Assembly (NCBI GenBank): GCA_029246545.1
Contig: JAQWMX010000014.1
Location: 1 to 32,475, forward strand
Direction: 5' to 3'
From: Gammaproteobacteria bacterium
GTDB taxonomy: Bacteria; Pseudomonadota; Gammaproteobacteria; Pseudomonadales; Pseudohongiellaceae
Length of the DNA: 32,475 bases
Part shown: positions 1 through 8,112 of the stretch, piece by piece
How positions within the stretch are numbered: the stretch's first letter is position 1
Layout of the letters: each line of letters opens with the position of its first letter
The notes under the pieces: generated by a model
What the model was told of the DNA's origin: nothing
Databases searched by the model: none
What the model saw: the letters and a program-made list of their open reading frames with translations, nothing else
Made by a program: the position numbers and the translations under genes

Positions 1-815
1 ATTAATTCTTGCTTGGCAATTAATGTTGGGTGCACTCTCAAATCGATCCCCTGTTCGGATTTGCTACTAATACCCAAGTGCTTAATGCGGTAACCTAATT
101 CATCAGCGTAGTCTAAATCTTCAGGTGTAATCTGACTAATCCCTTCTGTATAGGTTTTTTCAAGATGTAAAGGAGTACCAAAAGCCAATGCTGAAAGTAT
201 TGTTAACTTATGCGCTGCATCGATACCTTCAACATCATAAGTAGGGTCCAATTCTGCATAACCTAAGTCTTGAGCTTCTTTTAGCACATCTGCAAAAGGC
301 CGTGACCTAGATTGCATTTCAGTAAGAATATAATTTCCTGTGCCATTAATTATTCCTGCCAGCCAATCTATTTTATTTGCTGCCAGACCCTCCCTAACTA
401 CTTTTATAATTGGTATTCCGCCGGCAACAGCAGCTTCGTAAACCACAATTACATTGTTTTCACGAGCAGCTTTAAATATTTCGTTACCGTGAGTGGCTAT
501 TAAGGCTTTATTGGCAGTGACCACATGCTTGCCATTGGCAATCGCTTCGAGTACTAATTCATAGGCAAAGTCAGTGCCTCCAATCATTTCGAGTAAGATA
601 TCCACTTCAGGATCTCTGGCCACAGCCATAGCATCATCAGTGATATTCACATCACTTACGTCTTGACCTTCCTTTAACGATCTAATCGCAATATGCGAGA
701 CACGTAAAAGTTTCCCTAGACGTCGAGATATCTCATCTTGATTGCTCTTGAGCACACCATAGCTGCCATAGCCAACGGTGCCTAAGCCACAAATACCAAT
801 ATTGATTGGTTGCAA
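1..815 (-). CDS. hom: Homoserine dehydrogenase, N-terminal part (cut by window edge)
   Basis: Homoserine dehydrogenase reduces aspartate semialdehyde to homoserine with NAD(P)H, the branch point to threonine and methionine. The first 271 residues are visible. The N-terminus has the Rossmann fingerprint GICGLGTVGYG, followed by EMIGGTDFAYELV, the TANKALIATHG nucleotide-domain motif and the catalytic-region signature AAVAGGIPIIK with GIINGTGNYILTEM. The frame runs open off the left edge, so the C-terminal part (including any ACT domain) is outside. The start is TTG at 815-813: an AGGAGA ribosome site lies 6 nt upstream, an in-frame TAG lies just before it, and there is no nearby in-frame ATG. 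It lies 51 nt downstream of dsbC in the same direction, as in Pseudomonas, so the two are probably cotranscribed. thrC would be expected next, beyond the window. Confidence 0.95.
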   Translation of the reverse strand, partial: MQPINIGICGLGTVGYGSYGVLKSNQDEISRRLGKLLRVSHIAIRSLKEGQDVSDVNITDDAMAVARDPEVDILLEMIGGTDFAYELVLEAIANGKHVVTANKALIATHGNEIFKAARENNVIVVYEAAVAGGIPIIKVVREGLAANKIDWLAGIINGTGNYILTEMQSRSRPFADVLKEAQDLGYAELDPTYDVEGIDAAHKLTILSALAFGTPLHLEKTYTEGISQITPEDLDYADELGYRIKHLGISSKSEQGIDLRVHPTLIAKQEL

Positions 816-866
816 GCTAATCTCCTAGAACCTTAGTTACGTAAATAGTTAAATAAATAGAAAGGC

Positions 867-1655
867 TTATTCGTCTTCGAATAAAAATGCAGCTAGGTCA
901 TCAGCAGGTACATAACCTGGCACAATTGACCCATCTTCGAACACCAATGTTGGCGTGCCTGTAACTCCGACCAATCTACCTAATTCGTATTGGTCAGCAA
1001 CAGGGTTCACACAATCGATTTCTGGAACAGCTGCGCCTCGTGATACCGTCGTGAAAATCAAATTTCGATTTTCGGCACACCAAGTTGAAACCATTTTGGG
1101 GTAGGTGACTTCATCTAAACCGCTACGAGGAAATGCTAAATAGCGGATGGTGATGCCATACTCATTTAGTTGTTCAACCTCACTATGCAGACGTTGGCAA
1201 TAAGGGCAATCAACATCAGTAAAAACAGTAAGAGTAGCTTTGGTCTCTCCTTCTGCCGGAAAAATTATCATATCAGCTTCATCAACTGATGAGATTAAAT
1301 CAAACCGGATTTCGTTACGGCGGCCTTCACCTAAGTTGACTAGTCCGTCTGAAGTAGCCTGATACATGTCACTTGGGAGGAAATATTCGGCGTCTGAACT
1401 GGCAAAGATAGCTTGGCCATTTTGTATTCTGACTTCGAACAAGCCGTTAATTGGGCTAGGCACAATGGATTGAATATCTATACCAGGCTGAGTGCCTAAT
1501 AAGACTGAACGGATGTTTGCTACTTCAGGAGTCTCATCGATCTGGCTACTTGATAGACCTTGAGCTAAAGCAGTTCCTGATAGAGAAAGAATTAGCAGAA
1601 ACAATGAAATTGCCGCAGCTTTGCATAAATTTATTTTAAGAAGATTAACTGACAT
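867..1655 (-). CDS. dsbC: Thiol:disulfide interchange protein DsbC
   Basis: Periplasmic protein disulfide isomerase and chaperone that repairs wrongly paired cysteines in secreted proteins and is kept reduced by DsbD. The 262-residue product has a hydrophobic signal peptide with likely cleavage after ALA (residue 31), an N-terminal dimerisation region (about 35-110) and a thioredoxin-fold domain with active site CPYC at 150-153. The cis-proline loop GTPTLV has Pro235. Cys193 and Cys215 match the second structural disulfide of the DsbC family. The E. coli motif is CGYC, so the Pro-Tyr dipeptide differs, but the length and the DsbC-type N-domain favour DsbC over DsbA or DsbG. A promoter candidate lies upstream at 1715-1744, and hom follows downstream. 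Confidence 0.93.
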   Translation of the reverse strand: MSVNLLKINLCKAAAISLFLLILSLSGTALAQGLSSSQIDETPEVANIRSVLLGTQPGIDIQSIVPSPINGLFEVRIQNGQAIFASSDAEYFLPSDMYQATSDGLVNLGEGRRNEIRFDLISSVDEADMIIFPAEGETKATLTVFTDVDCPYCQRLHSEVEQLNEYGITIRYLAFPRSGLDEVTYPKMVSTWCAENRNLIFTTVSRGAAVPEIDCVNPVADQYELGRLVGVTGTPTLVFEDGSIVPGYVPADDLAAFLFEDE

Positions 1656-1714
1656 GTGTGCCTCAATTTCTATAGGTCTAAGTCAGAAATAACCAGACCA
1701 CTATATTTAAAGGC

Positions 1715-1744
1715 ATTATAACAAGTCGCAAACTATCTAAGCAA
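1715..1744 (-). promoter_or_regulatory. Predicted sigma-70 promoter for dsbC-hom
   Basis: On the minus strand a perfect -10 TATAAT (complement of 1715-1720) lies 18 nt downstream of TTGCTT (complement of 1739-1744). It sits between the rplS stop and the dsbC start, leaving a leader of about 50 nt. No strong terminator was seen after rplS, so read-through from the ribosomal operon may add to dsbC expression. Confidence 0.5.
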
Positions 1745-1755
1745 AATGCCTAGTT

Positions 1756-2133
1756 TTAAGCGTCTTGTTCTGCCTTTTTATCCAATTTTTCTGAAATACG
1801 TGCAGCACGGCCAGTAAGCTCTCTCAAATAATAAAGCTTAGCTTGGCGAACATCACCACGACGTTTTACTTTAACACTTTCTATCAATTGGCTATGAGTC
1901 TGAAAAGTTCTTTCAACACCTACACCATGCGATATTTTGCGTACGGTAAAAGCCGAATTTAAACCACGGTTACGTATACCAATAACTATACCTTCAAATG
2001 CCTGTAATCTCTCGCGATCACCTTCTTTAATACGCACCTGCACTACAACTAGGTCACCAGGACTAAGTTCAGGCATATCAGTCTTTAGCTGATCTTGTTC
2101 GATTTTTTGAATAATCGCATTCTTGGAACTCAT
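1756..2133 (-). CDS. rplS: 50S ribosomal protein L19
   Basis: L19 sits at the interface of the 30S and 50S subunits and contributes to bridges with 16S rRNA. The product is 125 residues, close to the usual length of about 115-120. It shows the family core [20 protein letters not shown] followed by GVGVERTF and [17 protein letters not shown]. It is the last gene of the conserved rpsP-rimM-trmD-rplS order, 62 nt after trmD, and dsbC follows on the same strand. The C-terminal tail ([18 protein letters not shown]) is slightly long and charged, which is common in this family. Confidence 0.98.
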   Translation of the reverse strand: MSSKNAIIQKIEQDQLKTDMPELSPGDLVVVQVRIKEGDRERLQAFEGIVIGIRNRGLNSAFTVRKISHGVGVERTFQTHSQLIESVKVKRRGDVRQAKLYYLRELTGRAARISEKLDKKAEQDA

Positions 2134-2195
2134 CTTCTTACTCCAGTTACTTGTTCAGATATTTATTCAGTTTTACTATTTTTCAATTCGTACTT

Positions 2196-2945
2196 TTATT
2201 CTTGTTCATCAATGAACTCTTCTAACAAAACTTTCTGTTCATCATTTAAATTTAATTCTTTCAACAAATCAGGCCGTCTTAACCAGGTTCTGCCTAAACT
2301 TTGTTTTAAACGCCAACGTGCTATAGCCGCGTGGTCTCCTCTTAACAAAACGTCTGGCACTTTATTCCCGACAAAATCTTCTGGCCGAGTATAATGAGGG
2401 TAATCTAAAAGCCCTGTAGCAAAAGAATCTTCAGCAGCTGAATCTTCATGACCAAGCGCTTCAGGTTGTAAACGAATCATGGCATCCATCAAAACCATCG
2501 CTGCCAATTCGCCCCCACTGATAACATAGTCACCTAATGAGTATTCTTCATCTACCTGGGTCTCAATAACCCTTTCATCTATCCCTTCATAACGACCACA
2601 AAGCAATATCAAACTACTTTCTTTTGCTAAACGGTCAATATCTTTCTGCTCTAACTTTTTTCCTTGAGGGCTTAGGCACAAGACCTTCGGCCTATTGCCA
2701 CTCTCTTCTAATTCAGTTTTTGCTGCTTCAATTGCAGCTACTACAGGCTCAGTTTTCATTAACATGCCGGGGCCACCGCCATATGGCCTGTCGTCTACTG
2801 TGCGGTGCTTGTCTTTAGTGAAATCTCTTGGATTCCAACACTGAGCTTGTATAAGCCCCTGCTTCACCGCTCTGCCACTGACACCATACTCAGTCAATGC
2901 AGTAAACATCTCGGGGAATAGAGTGATTATGGCTATGTTCATCAC
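2196..2945 (-). CDS. trmD: tRNA (guanine-N1-)-methyltransferase TrmD
   Basis: Methylates G37 at N1 in tRNAs with a G36G37 sequence, using S-adenosylmethionine, which prevents +1 frameshifting; an essential SPOUT-class enzyme with a trefoil knot. The 249-residue protein matches the family length. Recognisable parts are the start [20 protein letters not shown], the [14 protein letters not shown] segment, and the knot motifs [13 protein letters not shown] and [18 protein letters not shown] that bind the methyl donor. The C-terminal tRNA-binding part includes [22 protein letters not shown]. It lies 27 nt after rimM in the standard ribosomal operon. Confidence 0.98.
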   Translation of the reverse strand: MMNIAIITLFPEMFTALTEYGVSGRAVKQGLIQAQCWNPRDFTKDKHRTVDDRPYGGGPGMLMKTEPVVAAIEAAKTELEESGNRPKVLCLSPQGKKLEQKDIDRLAKESSLILLCGRYEGIDERVIETQVDEEYSLGDYVISGGELAAMVLMDAMIRLQPEALGHEDSAAEDSFATGLLDYPHYTRPEDFVGNKVPDVLLRGDHAAIARWRLKQSLGRTWLRRPDLLKELNLNDEQKVLLEEFIDEQE

Positions 2946-2972
2946 GTTCCCCTAGGCATTTACAATAATGCT

Positions 2973-3506
2973 TTAGTAATCCCTTTCCCAATTAACCTTT
3001 ATGACTCGTAGATCTTCGTCAATATTGTCGATTACCTGATTAAACAGGTAGGGGATCAATCTTTCGTCTTCATCTACACTGAGCTCATCTGGCTTAACAA
3101 CAAGTACATCATTCGCACCAGTTTCAAGTAAGTGATCCACAATACCTAGATCATCACCACTCAGTGTTTTTACTCGCATCCCTTCTAGCTGATGCCAGTA
3201 ATATTCATTTTCATTTAGCTCAGGCAACAAAGCTTTATTAATGTATAAATCTTTGCCTGTAAATTCTTGGGTTAGATTTCTATCATCGCAACCCTTGATA
3301 TGGGCGACAAAGCCTTTCCCTTGAGTCTTACTTTGATCTATTTCCAATTCAATCAGAGCACTGCCTTGTGGAGTTAAAAAAGTCTGATAATTGAGGATAT
3401 TTTCTTTCGGGCTGGAAAATGAGATCAACTTGATCCAGCCTTTTATTCCATATGCAGCGCCAATACGGGCAATCAACACATGGTCAGCAAACTGCTGTTC
3501 TGCCAT
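2973..3506 (-). CDS. rimM: 16S rRNA maturation factor RimM
   Basis: Assists late 30S assembly around the 16S rRNA head and binds ribosomal protein S19. The product has 177 residues, a usual length. The N-terminal RimM beta-barrel domain carries IARIGAAYGIKGWIKL, and a C-terminal PRC-barrel domain starts near EYYWHQLEGM and ends with DEDLRVIKVNWERDY. The ATG at 3506-3504 directly follows the rpsP stop codon with no spacer, so translation is probably coupled to rpsP. trmD follows 27 nt later. Confidence 0.97.
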   Translation of the reverse strand: MAEQQFADHVLIARIGAAYGIKGWIKLISFSSPKENILNYQTFLTPQGSALIELEIDQSKTQGKGFVAHIKGCDDRNLTQEFTGKDLYINKALLPELNENEYYWHQLEGMRVKTLSGDDLGIVDHLLETGANDVLVVKPDELSVDEDERLIPYLFNQVIDNIDEDLRVIKVNWERDY

Positions 3507-3752
3507 TTAGGCTGCCGCAGCTTCCTTCAACAAAGTAGTCACACGCTGACTAAGTTGTGCACCTTGGCCTTTCCAATATTCCACACGTTCTAAATCAACA
3601 CGAATACGCTCTTCTTGGCCACGAGCACCAGGATTAAAAAAGCCAACACGCTCTATAAAACGTTTATCACGGGCTTTACGCTTATCAGCCACAGTAAAAT
3701 GATAAAAAGGACGTTTCTTCGCACCACCTCTAGAAAGTCTAATCATTAACAT
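3507..3752 (-). CDS. rpsP: 30S ribosomal protein S16
   Basis: A small primary-assembly ribosomal protein of the 30S body. The 81 residues match the family: [17 protein letters not shown] at the start, the [14 protein letters not shown] core, and the [15 protein letters not shown] segment. The annotated start ATG at 3752-3750 gives [10 protein letters not shown]; the second ATG two codons later is an alternative giving a more typical N-terminus. It is the first gene of the rpsP-rimM-trmD-rplS operon. Its 170-nt upstream gap to ffh holds a promoter candidate and a stable leader hairpin. Confidence 0.98.
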   Translation of the reverse strand: MLMIRLSRGGAKKRPFYHFTVADKRKARDKRFIERVGFFNPGARGQEERIRVDLERVEYWKGQGAQLSQRVTTLLKEAAAA

Positions 3753-3811
3753 AAGTTATTGTTCCTAAATGAAAAATTCTATTTTCCTACCGCTTTATGC
3801 TGTAAGAATTT

Positions 3812-3832
3812 CGGCCTGAACTTTCCAGACCG
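3812..3832 (-). other. Stem-loop in the rpsP leader
   Basis: In the sense of rpsP the RNA can form a 7-bp stem (C-G, G-C, G-C, U-G, C-G, U-A, G-C) closing a 7-nt loop. It is not followed by a U-run, so it is not a standard terminator. If the promoter at 3847-3875 is right, this hairpin lies at the extreme 5' end of the operon mRNA, where it could stabilise the message or take part in autoregulation. Its role is inference. Confidence 0.4.
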
Positions 3833-3846
3833 GAAAAAAGGCGGGT

Positions 3847-3875
3847 ATTCTAAGTTAAAAGGCGTCATATTGGAA
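3847..3875 (-). promoter_or_regulatory. Predicted promoter of the rpsP operon
   Basis: The minus strand has -10 TAGAAT (complement of 3847-3852), 17 nt after a weak -35 TTCCAA (complement of 3870-3875). It sits inside the ffh-rpsP gap and would give a leader of about 90 nt containing the stem-loop at 3812-3832. The -10 is good and the -35 poor. Confidence 0.35.
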
Positions 3876-3906
3876 CAGTTAAAAGCCTCTAATTCACTGA
3901 TTTTAC

Positions 3907-3924
3907 AAAAAAAGAGCGCTTTTT
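3907..3924 (-). terminator. Candidate ffh-side hairpin with U-run
   Basis: On the minus strand AAAAAG, a CGCT loop and CTTTTT are followed by more T residues, giving a 6-bp, AT-rich hairpin with a U-run. It overlaps the ffh stop codon. As ffh is transcribed on the minus strand, it would end at this point before the rpsP promoter. The stem is weak, so termination may be partial. Confidence 0.35.
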
Positions 3925-5305
3925 ATCTGCCAGGGAAACCACCACCTGGAGGCATACCTCCGGGCGGATTCATCCCTCCCATTCCTTTCATCATGTTGGC
4001 CAACTTTCCGCCTTTCATTTTCTTCATGACTTTCTGCATTTGCTTATGCTGTTTAATAAGGCGATTTAAGTCTTGAATATTGGTGCCTGAGCCTTGAGTA
4101 ATGCGGCGTTTACGAGAACCATTAAGCACATCTGGATTTCGTCTCTCCTGCATAGTCATGGAATTAATTATCGATTCCATACGGCCAAACATCTTATCGT
4201 CAACTTTACCGGCCGCCGCTTGTGCCATACCACCCATACCCGGCATTTTGTCCAGCATGTTGGTAATGCCACCCATATTTTGCATTTGCTGTAACTGTTC
4301 TTTGAAATCTTCCAGATCAAAGCGTTTACCGCGTTTAATTTTTTGTGCCAAGCGTTGAGCTTTTTGTTTATCAACTTTCTTTTCGACATCCTCAATAAGG
4401 GAAAGCACGTCTCCCATACCAAGTATTCTTGAAGCGATCCGGTCAGGGTGAAAAGCTTCTAGGCCATCAACTTTCTCCCCAATACCTAAAAATTTAATGG
4501 GTTTACCCGTAATATGCCTTACGGATAAAGCAGCACCTCCTCTGGCATCACCATCAGTTTTAGTCAGAATGACACCGGTTAAAGGCAGCGCCTCATTAAA
4601 CGCTTTTGCCGTGTTAGCAGCATCTTGACCAGTCATAGCATCAACCACGAACAGTGTTTCAGTTGGATTAATGGCTGTATGCAATACTTTGATCTCAGAC
4701 ATCATCTCTTCATCGATAGCCAATCGGCCGGCTGTATCGACAAAAAGCACATCAACAAACTTTTTCTTAGCTTCAGCTAAGGCACTTTTTACAATATCTT
4801 CAGGTTTTTGATCAATATCACTAGGAAAAAACTCAACACCAACTTCTCCCGCCAAGGTTTCCAATTGTTTAATTGCTGCAGGACGGTATACATCAGCACT
4901 AACCACCATAATCGACTTTTTCTGATTATTTTTAAGCCATAAAGCCAATTTAGCTACAGAAGTGGTTTTACCAGCACCTTGCAAGCCTGCCAACATAATA
5001 ACCGCAGGGGGAACCGCTTTTAGATTTAATGCTTCATTGGCATTGCCCATCAATGCTTGCAGCTCGGCCTGAACAATTTTCAAAAAGGCCTGACCTGGAT
5101 TTAAACTGGAACTGACTTCCTGCCCTATCGCGCGTTGTTTTACTTGCTCTATAAAATCTTTAACAACAGGCAAGGCGACATCAGCTTCAAGTAAAGCCCT
5201 ACGTACTTCCCGTAAGCTTGCTTGAATGTTGTCTTCCGACAACTTGGATTTGCCCGTTATGCTTTTTAAGGCCCCGGATAATCTCTCTGTTAAAGTTTCA
5301 AACAT
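3923..5305 (-). CDS. ffh: Signal recognition particle GTPase Ffh (SRP54)
   Basis: The protein part of the bacterial signal recognition particle: it binds 4.5S RNA and hydrophobic signal sequences of nascent chains and docks with FtsY at the membrane. The 460 residues show an N-domain helical bundle (1-85), then a G-domain with P-loop GLQGAGKTTS (107-116), DTAGR and TKTDGDARGGAAL, and a methionine-rich M-domain (about 330-450) with the RNA-binding segment around MQERRNPDVLNGSRKRRI. The C-terminus is Gly/Pro/Met-rich (GMPPGGGFPGR), usual for this family. It is divergent from ypjD with an 89-nt gap, an order shared with E. coli. Confidence 0.98.
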   Translation of the reverse strand: MFETLTERLSGALKSITGKSKLSEDNIQASLREVRRALLEADVALPVVKDFIEQVKQRAIGQEVSSSLNPGQAFLKIVQAELQALMGNANEALNLKAVPPAVIMLAGLQGAGKTTSVAKLALWLKNNQKKSIMVVSADVYRPAAIKQLETLAGEVGVEFFPSDIDQKPEDIVKSALAEAKKKFVDVLFVDTAGRLAIDEEMMSEIKVLHTAINPTETLFVVDAMTGQDAANTAKAFNEALPLTGVILTKTDGDARGGAALSVRHITGKPIKFLGIGEKVDGLEAFHPDRIASRILGMGDVLSLIEDVEKKVDKQKAQRLAQKIKRGKRFDLEDFKEQLQQMQNMGGITNMLDKMPGMGGMAQAAAGKVDDKMFGRMESIINSMTMQERRNPDVLNGSRKRRITQGSGTNIQDLNRLIKQHKQMQKVMKKMKGGKLANMMKGMGGMNPPGGMPPGGGFPGR

Positions 5306-5394
5306 TTTTCATCGCTTTGTAGCTACTAGTTCAAGCAGGCAATTCTACAACAAAAATGCTTCAATGGCGTGCGCACATATGAGAGACTTTCTTA

Positions 5395-6195
5395 ATGCTT
5401 GCTACAATTTCAGGAATCTTCGCAGTCGCTCTTTATTTGTTAGGAACATGGTTCCAGGCTCAAGGTTTATTTCAAGAACGCAATAACAGGCCACTTGTCT
5501 TAAGTTGTGGCGGCCTAGCGCTGTTAGCTCATTTGTTCAATATGATTGAGGTAATTAATACACCTGCTGGCTACAATTTTGGATTCTTCAAGATTGCCAC
5601 CTTATTCAGTTTTGCTATTTCCTTATTAGTTTTATTGAGTAGTTTAAAAAAACCGCTGGAAAATCTATTTCTATTTATCTTTCCTTTAGCCGTTATCAGC
5701 ATTTTATGTTCTTTGTTTGTACCTAGCTCTTATGTCCCTCACTCTGAGTACAGTAGTGGCTTAGCACTACATATCGTTCTAGCTATTTTAGCTACCAGCA
5801 TTATCACTATTGGTGCTGTTCAAGCCGTGCTTATGGCTTACGAAAACCAACAATTAAAACAAAAACACGGTTACCGTTTAATCAAGCACATGCCGCCTTT
5901 ACAGACCATGGAAAGTTTATTGTTTGAGATCGTTTGGGTTGGCATATTTTTGTTAAGCGGCGTTATTGTTACTGGAATCTTGTTTACAGACGACTTTTTA
6001 GGTCAGCATTTATCACACAAAACCTTTCTTTCAATAAGCTCTTGGATAGTCTTCGCTATTCTCCTGTGGGGTAGGCACTTCGCTGGTTGGCGCGGTTCAA
6101 CAGCAATTCGCTGGACCTTGGTAGGCTTTTTATTCTTGGTATTGGCTTATTTTGGCAGCAAATTTGTGCTTGAATTGATACTTGAACGCACTTAA
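5395..6195 (+). CDS. ypjD: Inner-membrane CcsA/HemX-family protein (YpjD-like)
   Basis: A polytopic membrane protein of 266 residues with about eight hydrophobic segments, related to the cytochrome c assembly protein CcsA/HemX family. His46, His126 and His228 lie in or next to membrane segments, as do the haem-handling histidines of CcsA-type proteins, but the tryptophan-rich haem-binding loop of true CcsA/CcmC is not evident. The precise role of YpjD is not established, so haem binding here is only suggested by the family. The conserved position next to ffh and upstream of a yfjD-type gene supports the name. The next gene starts 31 nt later and is probably cotranscribed. Confidence 0.85.
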   Translation: MLATISGIFAVALYLLGTWFQAQGLFQERNNRPLVLSCGGLALLAHLFNMIEVINTPAGYNFGFFKIATLFSFAISLLVLLSSLKKPLENLFLFIFPLAVISILCSLFVPSSYVPHSEYSSGLALHIVLAILATSIITIGAVQAVLMAYENQQLKQKHGYRLIKHMPPLQTMESLLFEIVWVGIFLLSGVIVTGILFTDDFLGQHLSHKTFLSISSWIVFAILLWGRHFAGWRGSTAIRWTLVGFLFLVLAYFGSKFVLELILERT

Positions 6196-6226
6196 CACGC
6201 CAAAATATCTGTAGCTTTAACTGTAA

Positions 6227-7516
6227 ATGAGCAATCTTTCCTTAGAAACCCTGTTCAGCATTCTTCTCATGCTGATAATTATCTCAGGCTATTTTTCCAG
6301 TTCTGAGACGGCAATGATGGCGTTAAACCGTTATCGTTTACGTCACCTAGTAAAGCGCCATCACAAAGGCGCAAAACGCGCGAATAAATTACTCGAACAA
6401 CCCGATCGACTCATCGGCATAATTTTAATCGGTAATAATTTTGTCAATATTTTTGCCTCTGCAATTGCCACCATCATAGCGGTAAGACTTTTTGGCGATG
6501 CTGGAATTTTGGTTGCCACTATCACACTGACTATTGTGATATTAATTTTTTCAGAAGTTACACCAAAAACTATTGCAGCAGTTCACCCTGAAAAAGTAGC
6601 CTTTCCCTTTAGCCTGCCACTGGTATTTTTACTAAGATTTTTTTACCCCTTAGTGTGGTTAGTAAATACCGTGTCTAATTATTTAGTACGTCTACTTGGT
6701 TTTGATATTGGCGACAACAATGGAGACCACCTTAGCAGTGAAGAATTAAAAACAGTTGTCTATGAGTCAGGCGCTCACATACCGGTACGGCATCAAAATA
6801 TGCTCGTTAATATTCTAGATTTAGAAAAAGTATCTGTCAGTGACATCATGGTTCCTCGAAACGAAGTTGTTGGAATTGATATAGAAGACAGTATTGATGA
6901 AATCATGCAAACAATTGTAAACAGTCACCACACTCGCCTGCCGGTTTACAAAGAGAATCTTAATAAGGTGGTTGGCTTTTTGCATATGCGCAGTACAGCA
7001 AAATTGATCAATTTAGATGAAGTAAATAAAGCCGAATTAATGCAGCTCACCAGAGAAAGTTACTTCGCACATGAAGCAACAACTTTGCACACTCAACTGG
7101 TCAACTTTCAGAAAGAAAAACGCCGAATTGCTATGGTGGTTGATGAATATGGTGATGTTCAAGGCATTGTAACCTTAGAGGATATCCTTGAAGAAATCGT
7201 AGGCAACTTTACAACTAATATGGCTGATGAAACAGACGAAATTCATACACAACAAGATGGCTCCTTTCTTATAGATGGAAGTGTAACTATTCGCGAAATT
7301 AACCGCGCATTAGACTGGGATTTACCTACCGATGGGGCGAAAACATTAAACGGCCTATTAACTGAATTCCTAGAAAATATCCCAGAAAGCAATGTAGGCG
7401 TAGAACTGCTTTCTTATCGAGCTGAAGTAATTCAGGTTAAAGATAATATGATAAAGAATGTTCGTATGTGGTATTTCAATCCTGAAGATGAAGTTAAACA
7501 AGCACCATTATTTTGA
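6227..7516 (+). CDS. yfjD: CNNM/CBS-domain membrane protein, CorB/YfjD type
   Basis: A 429-residue member of the CNNM (DUF21) family linked to magnesium/cobalt transport or its regulation. The N-terminal third (about 1-180) is the CNNM membrane domain with the signature SGYFSSSETAMMALNRYRL and NFVNIFASAIATI. A pair of CBS domains follows (about 200-330; VSDIMVPRNEVVGID and MVVDEYGDVQGIVTLEDIL). A CorC_HlyC-type C-terminal domain ends the protein (about 340-425; GSVTIREINRALDWDLP). It resembles E. coli YfjD in order and in its place beside ypjD. Whether it moves ions itself or regulates another transporter cannot be decided from the sequence. Confidence 0.92.
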   Translation: MSNLSLETLFSILLMLIIISGYFSSSETAMMALNRYRLRHLVKRHHKGAKRANKLLEQPDRLIGIILIGNNFVNIFASAIATIIAVRLFGDAGILVATITLTIVILIFSEVTPKTIAAVHPEKVAFPFSLPLVFLLRFFYPLVWLVNTVSNYLVRLLGFDIGDNNGDHLSSEELKTVVYESGAHIPVRHQNMLVNILDLEKVSVSDIMVPRNEVVGIDIEDSIDEIMQTIVNSHHTRLPVYKENLNKVVGFLHMRSTAKLINLDEVNKAELMQLTRESYFAHEATTLHTQLVNFQKEKRRIAMVVDEYGDVQGIVTLEDILEEIVGNFTTNMADETDEIHTQQDGSFLIDGSVTIREINRALDWDLPTDGAKTLNGLLTEFLENIPESNVGVELLSYRAEVIQVKDNMIKNVRMWYFNPEDEVKQAPLF

Positions 7517-7540
7517 AAATTAAATACAATAAAGCACACT

Positions 7541-8107
7541 ATGAATTTTTGTAATTTATGTGGCAATAAATTAAATTTTATCATTCCTGAAGATGATGAT
7601 CGTGAACGCTTTGTGTGTGAAGACTGCGGGCATATTCACTACCAAAATCCACGCATTATTGTTGGTACTCTGCCGATTTATGAAGATAAAGTTCTTTTAT
7701 GTAAGCGAGCCATTGAGCCGCGTCATGGTCTCTGGACTTTACCTGGAGGCTTCATGGAAAATGGCGAGTCAACTCATGAAGGCGCCATTAGAGAAACACA
7801 AGAAGAAGCCTGTGCCAATGTCGAATTATTGGGAATTTATAGCCTTTATAACTTAGCTCATATTAATCAGGTGCATTTATTTTTTCGAGCAAACTTGCTT
7901 GATTTAAACTATGCCGCCGGCATCGAAAGCCTCGAAGTAGAATTATTTACAGAAGATCAAATTCCTTGGCAGGAAATTGCATTCATTCCAGTTACCGAAA
8001 CCTTAAAGCTTTATTTTCAAGATAGAACTCATAATATTTTTCCAATGCACAGTGCGGAAATACTCATAGACCCAAACACTAAAAAAAGTGAGACCAATTA
8101 CTACTAA
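7541..8107 (+). CDS. Nudix hydrolase with N-terminal zinc ribbon
   Basis: A 188-residue Nudix-fold pyrophosphohydrolase; members cleave nucleoside diphosphates linked to another moiety. The N-terminus carries a four-cysteine zinc ribbon (Cys4, Cys7, Cys26, Cys29), followed by HYQNPR and the Nudix box from Gly70 with Glu76, Arg84, Glu85, Glu88 and Glu89. The usual Gly near the end of the box is Cys, a small deviation. The NudC-specific SQPWPFP-type motif after the box is absent, so NADH pyrophosphatase identity is not supported; ADP-ribose or a related substrate is possible. It follows the CBS-domain gene by 24 nt, and fdhD starts 5 nt after its stop, so all three are probably one operon. Confidence 0.9.
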   Translation: MNFCNLCGNKLNFIIPEDDDRERFVCEDCGHIHYQNPRIIVGTLPIYEDKVLLCKRAIEPRHGLWTLPGGFMENGESTHEGAIRETQEEACANVELLGIYSLYNLAHINQVHLFFRANLLDLNYAAGIESLEVELFTEDQIPWQEIAFIPVTETLKLYFQDRTHNIFPMHSAEILIDPNTKKSETNYY

Positions 8108-8112
8108 TCACC

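Noticed and set aside
3915-4422. Long overlapping frames inside ffh on both strands
   Set aside because: They lie entirely within the well-supported ffh frame and show no protein-like motifs.
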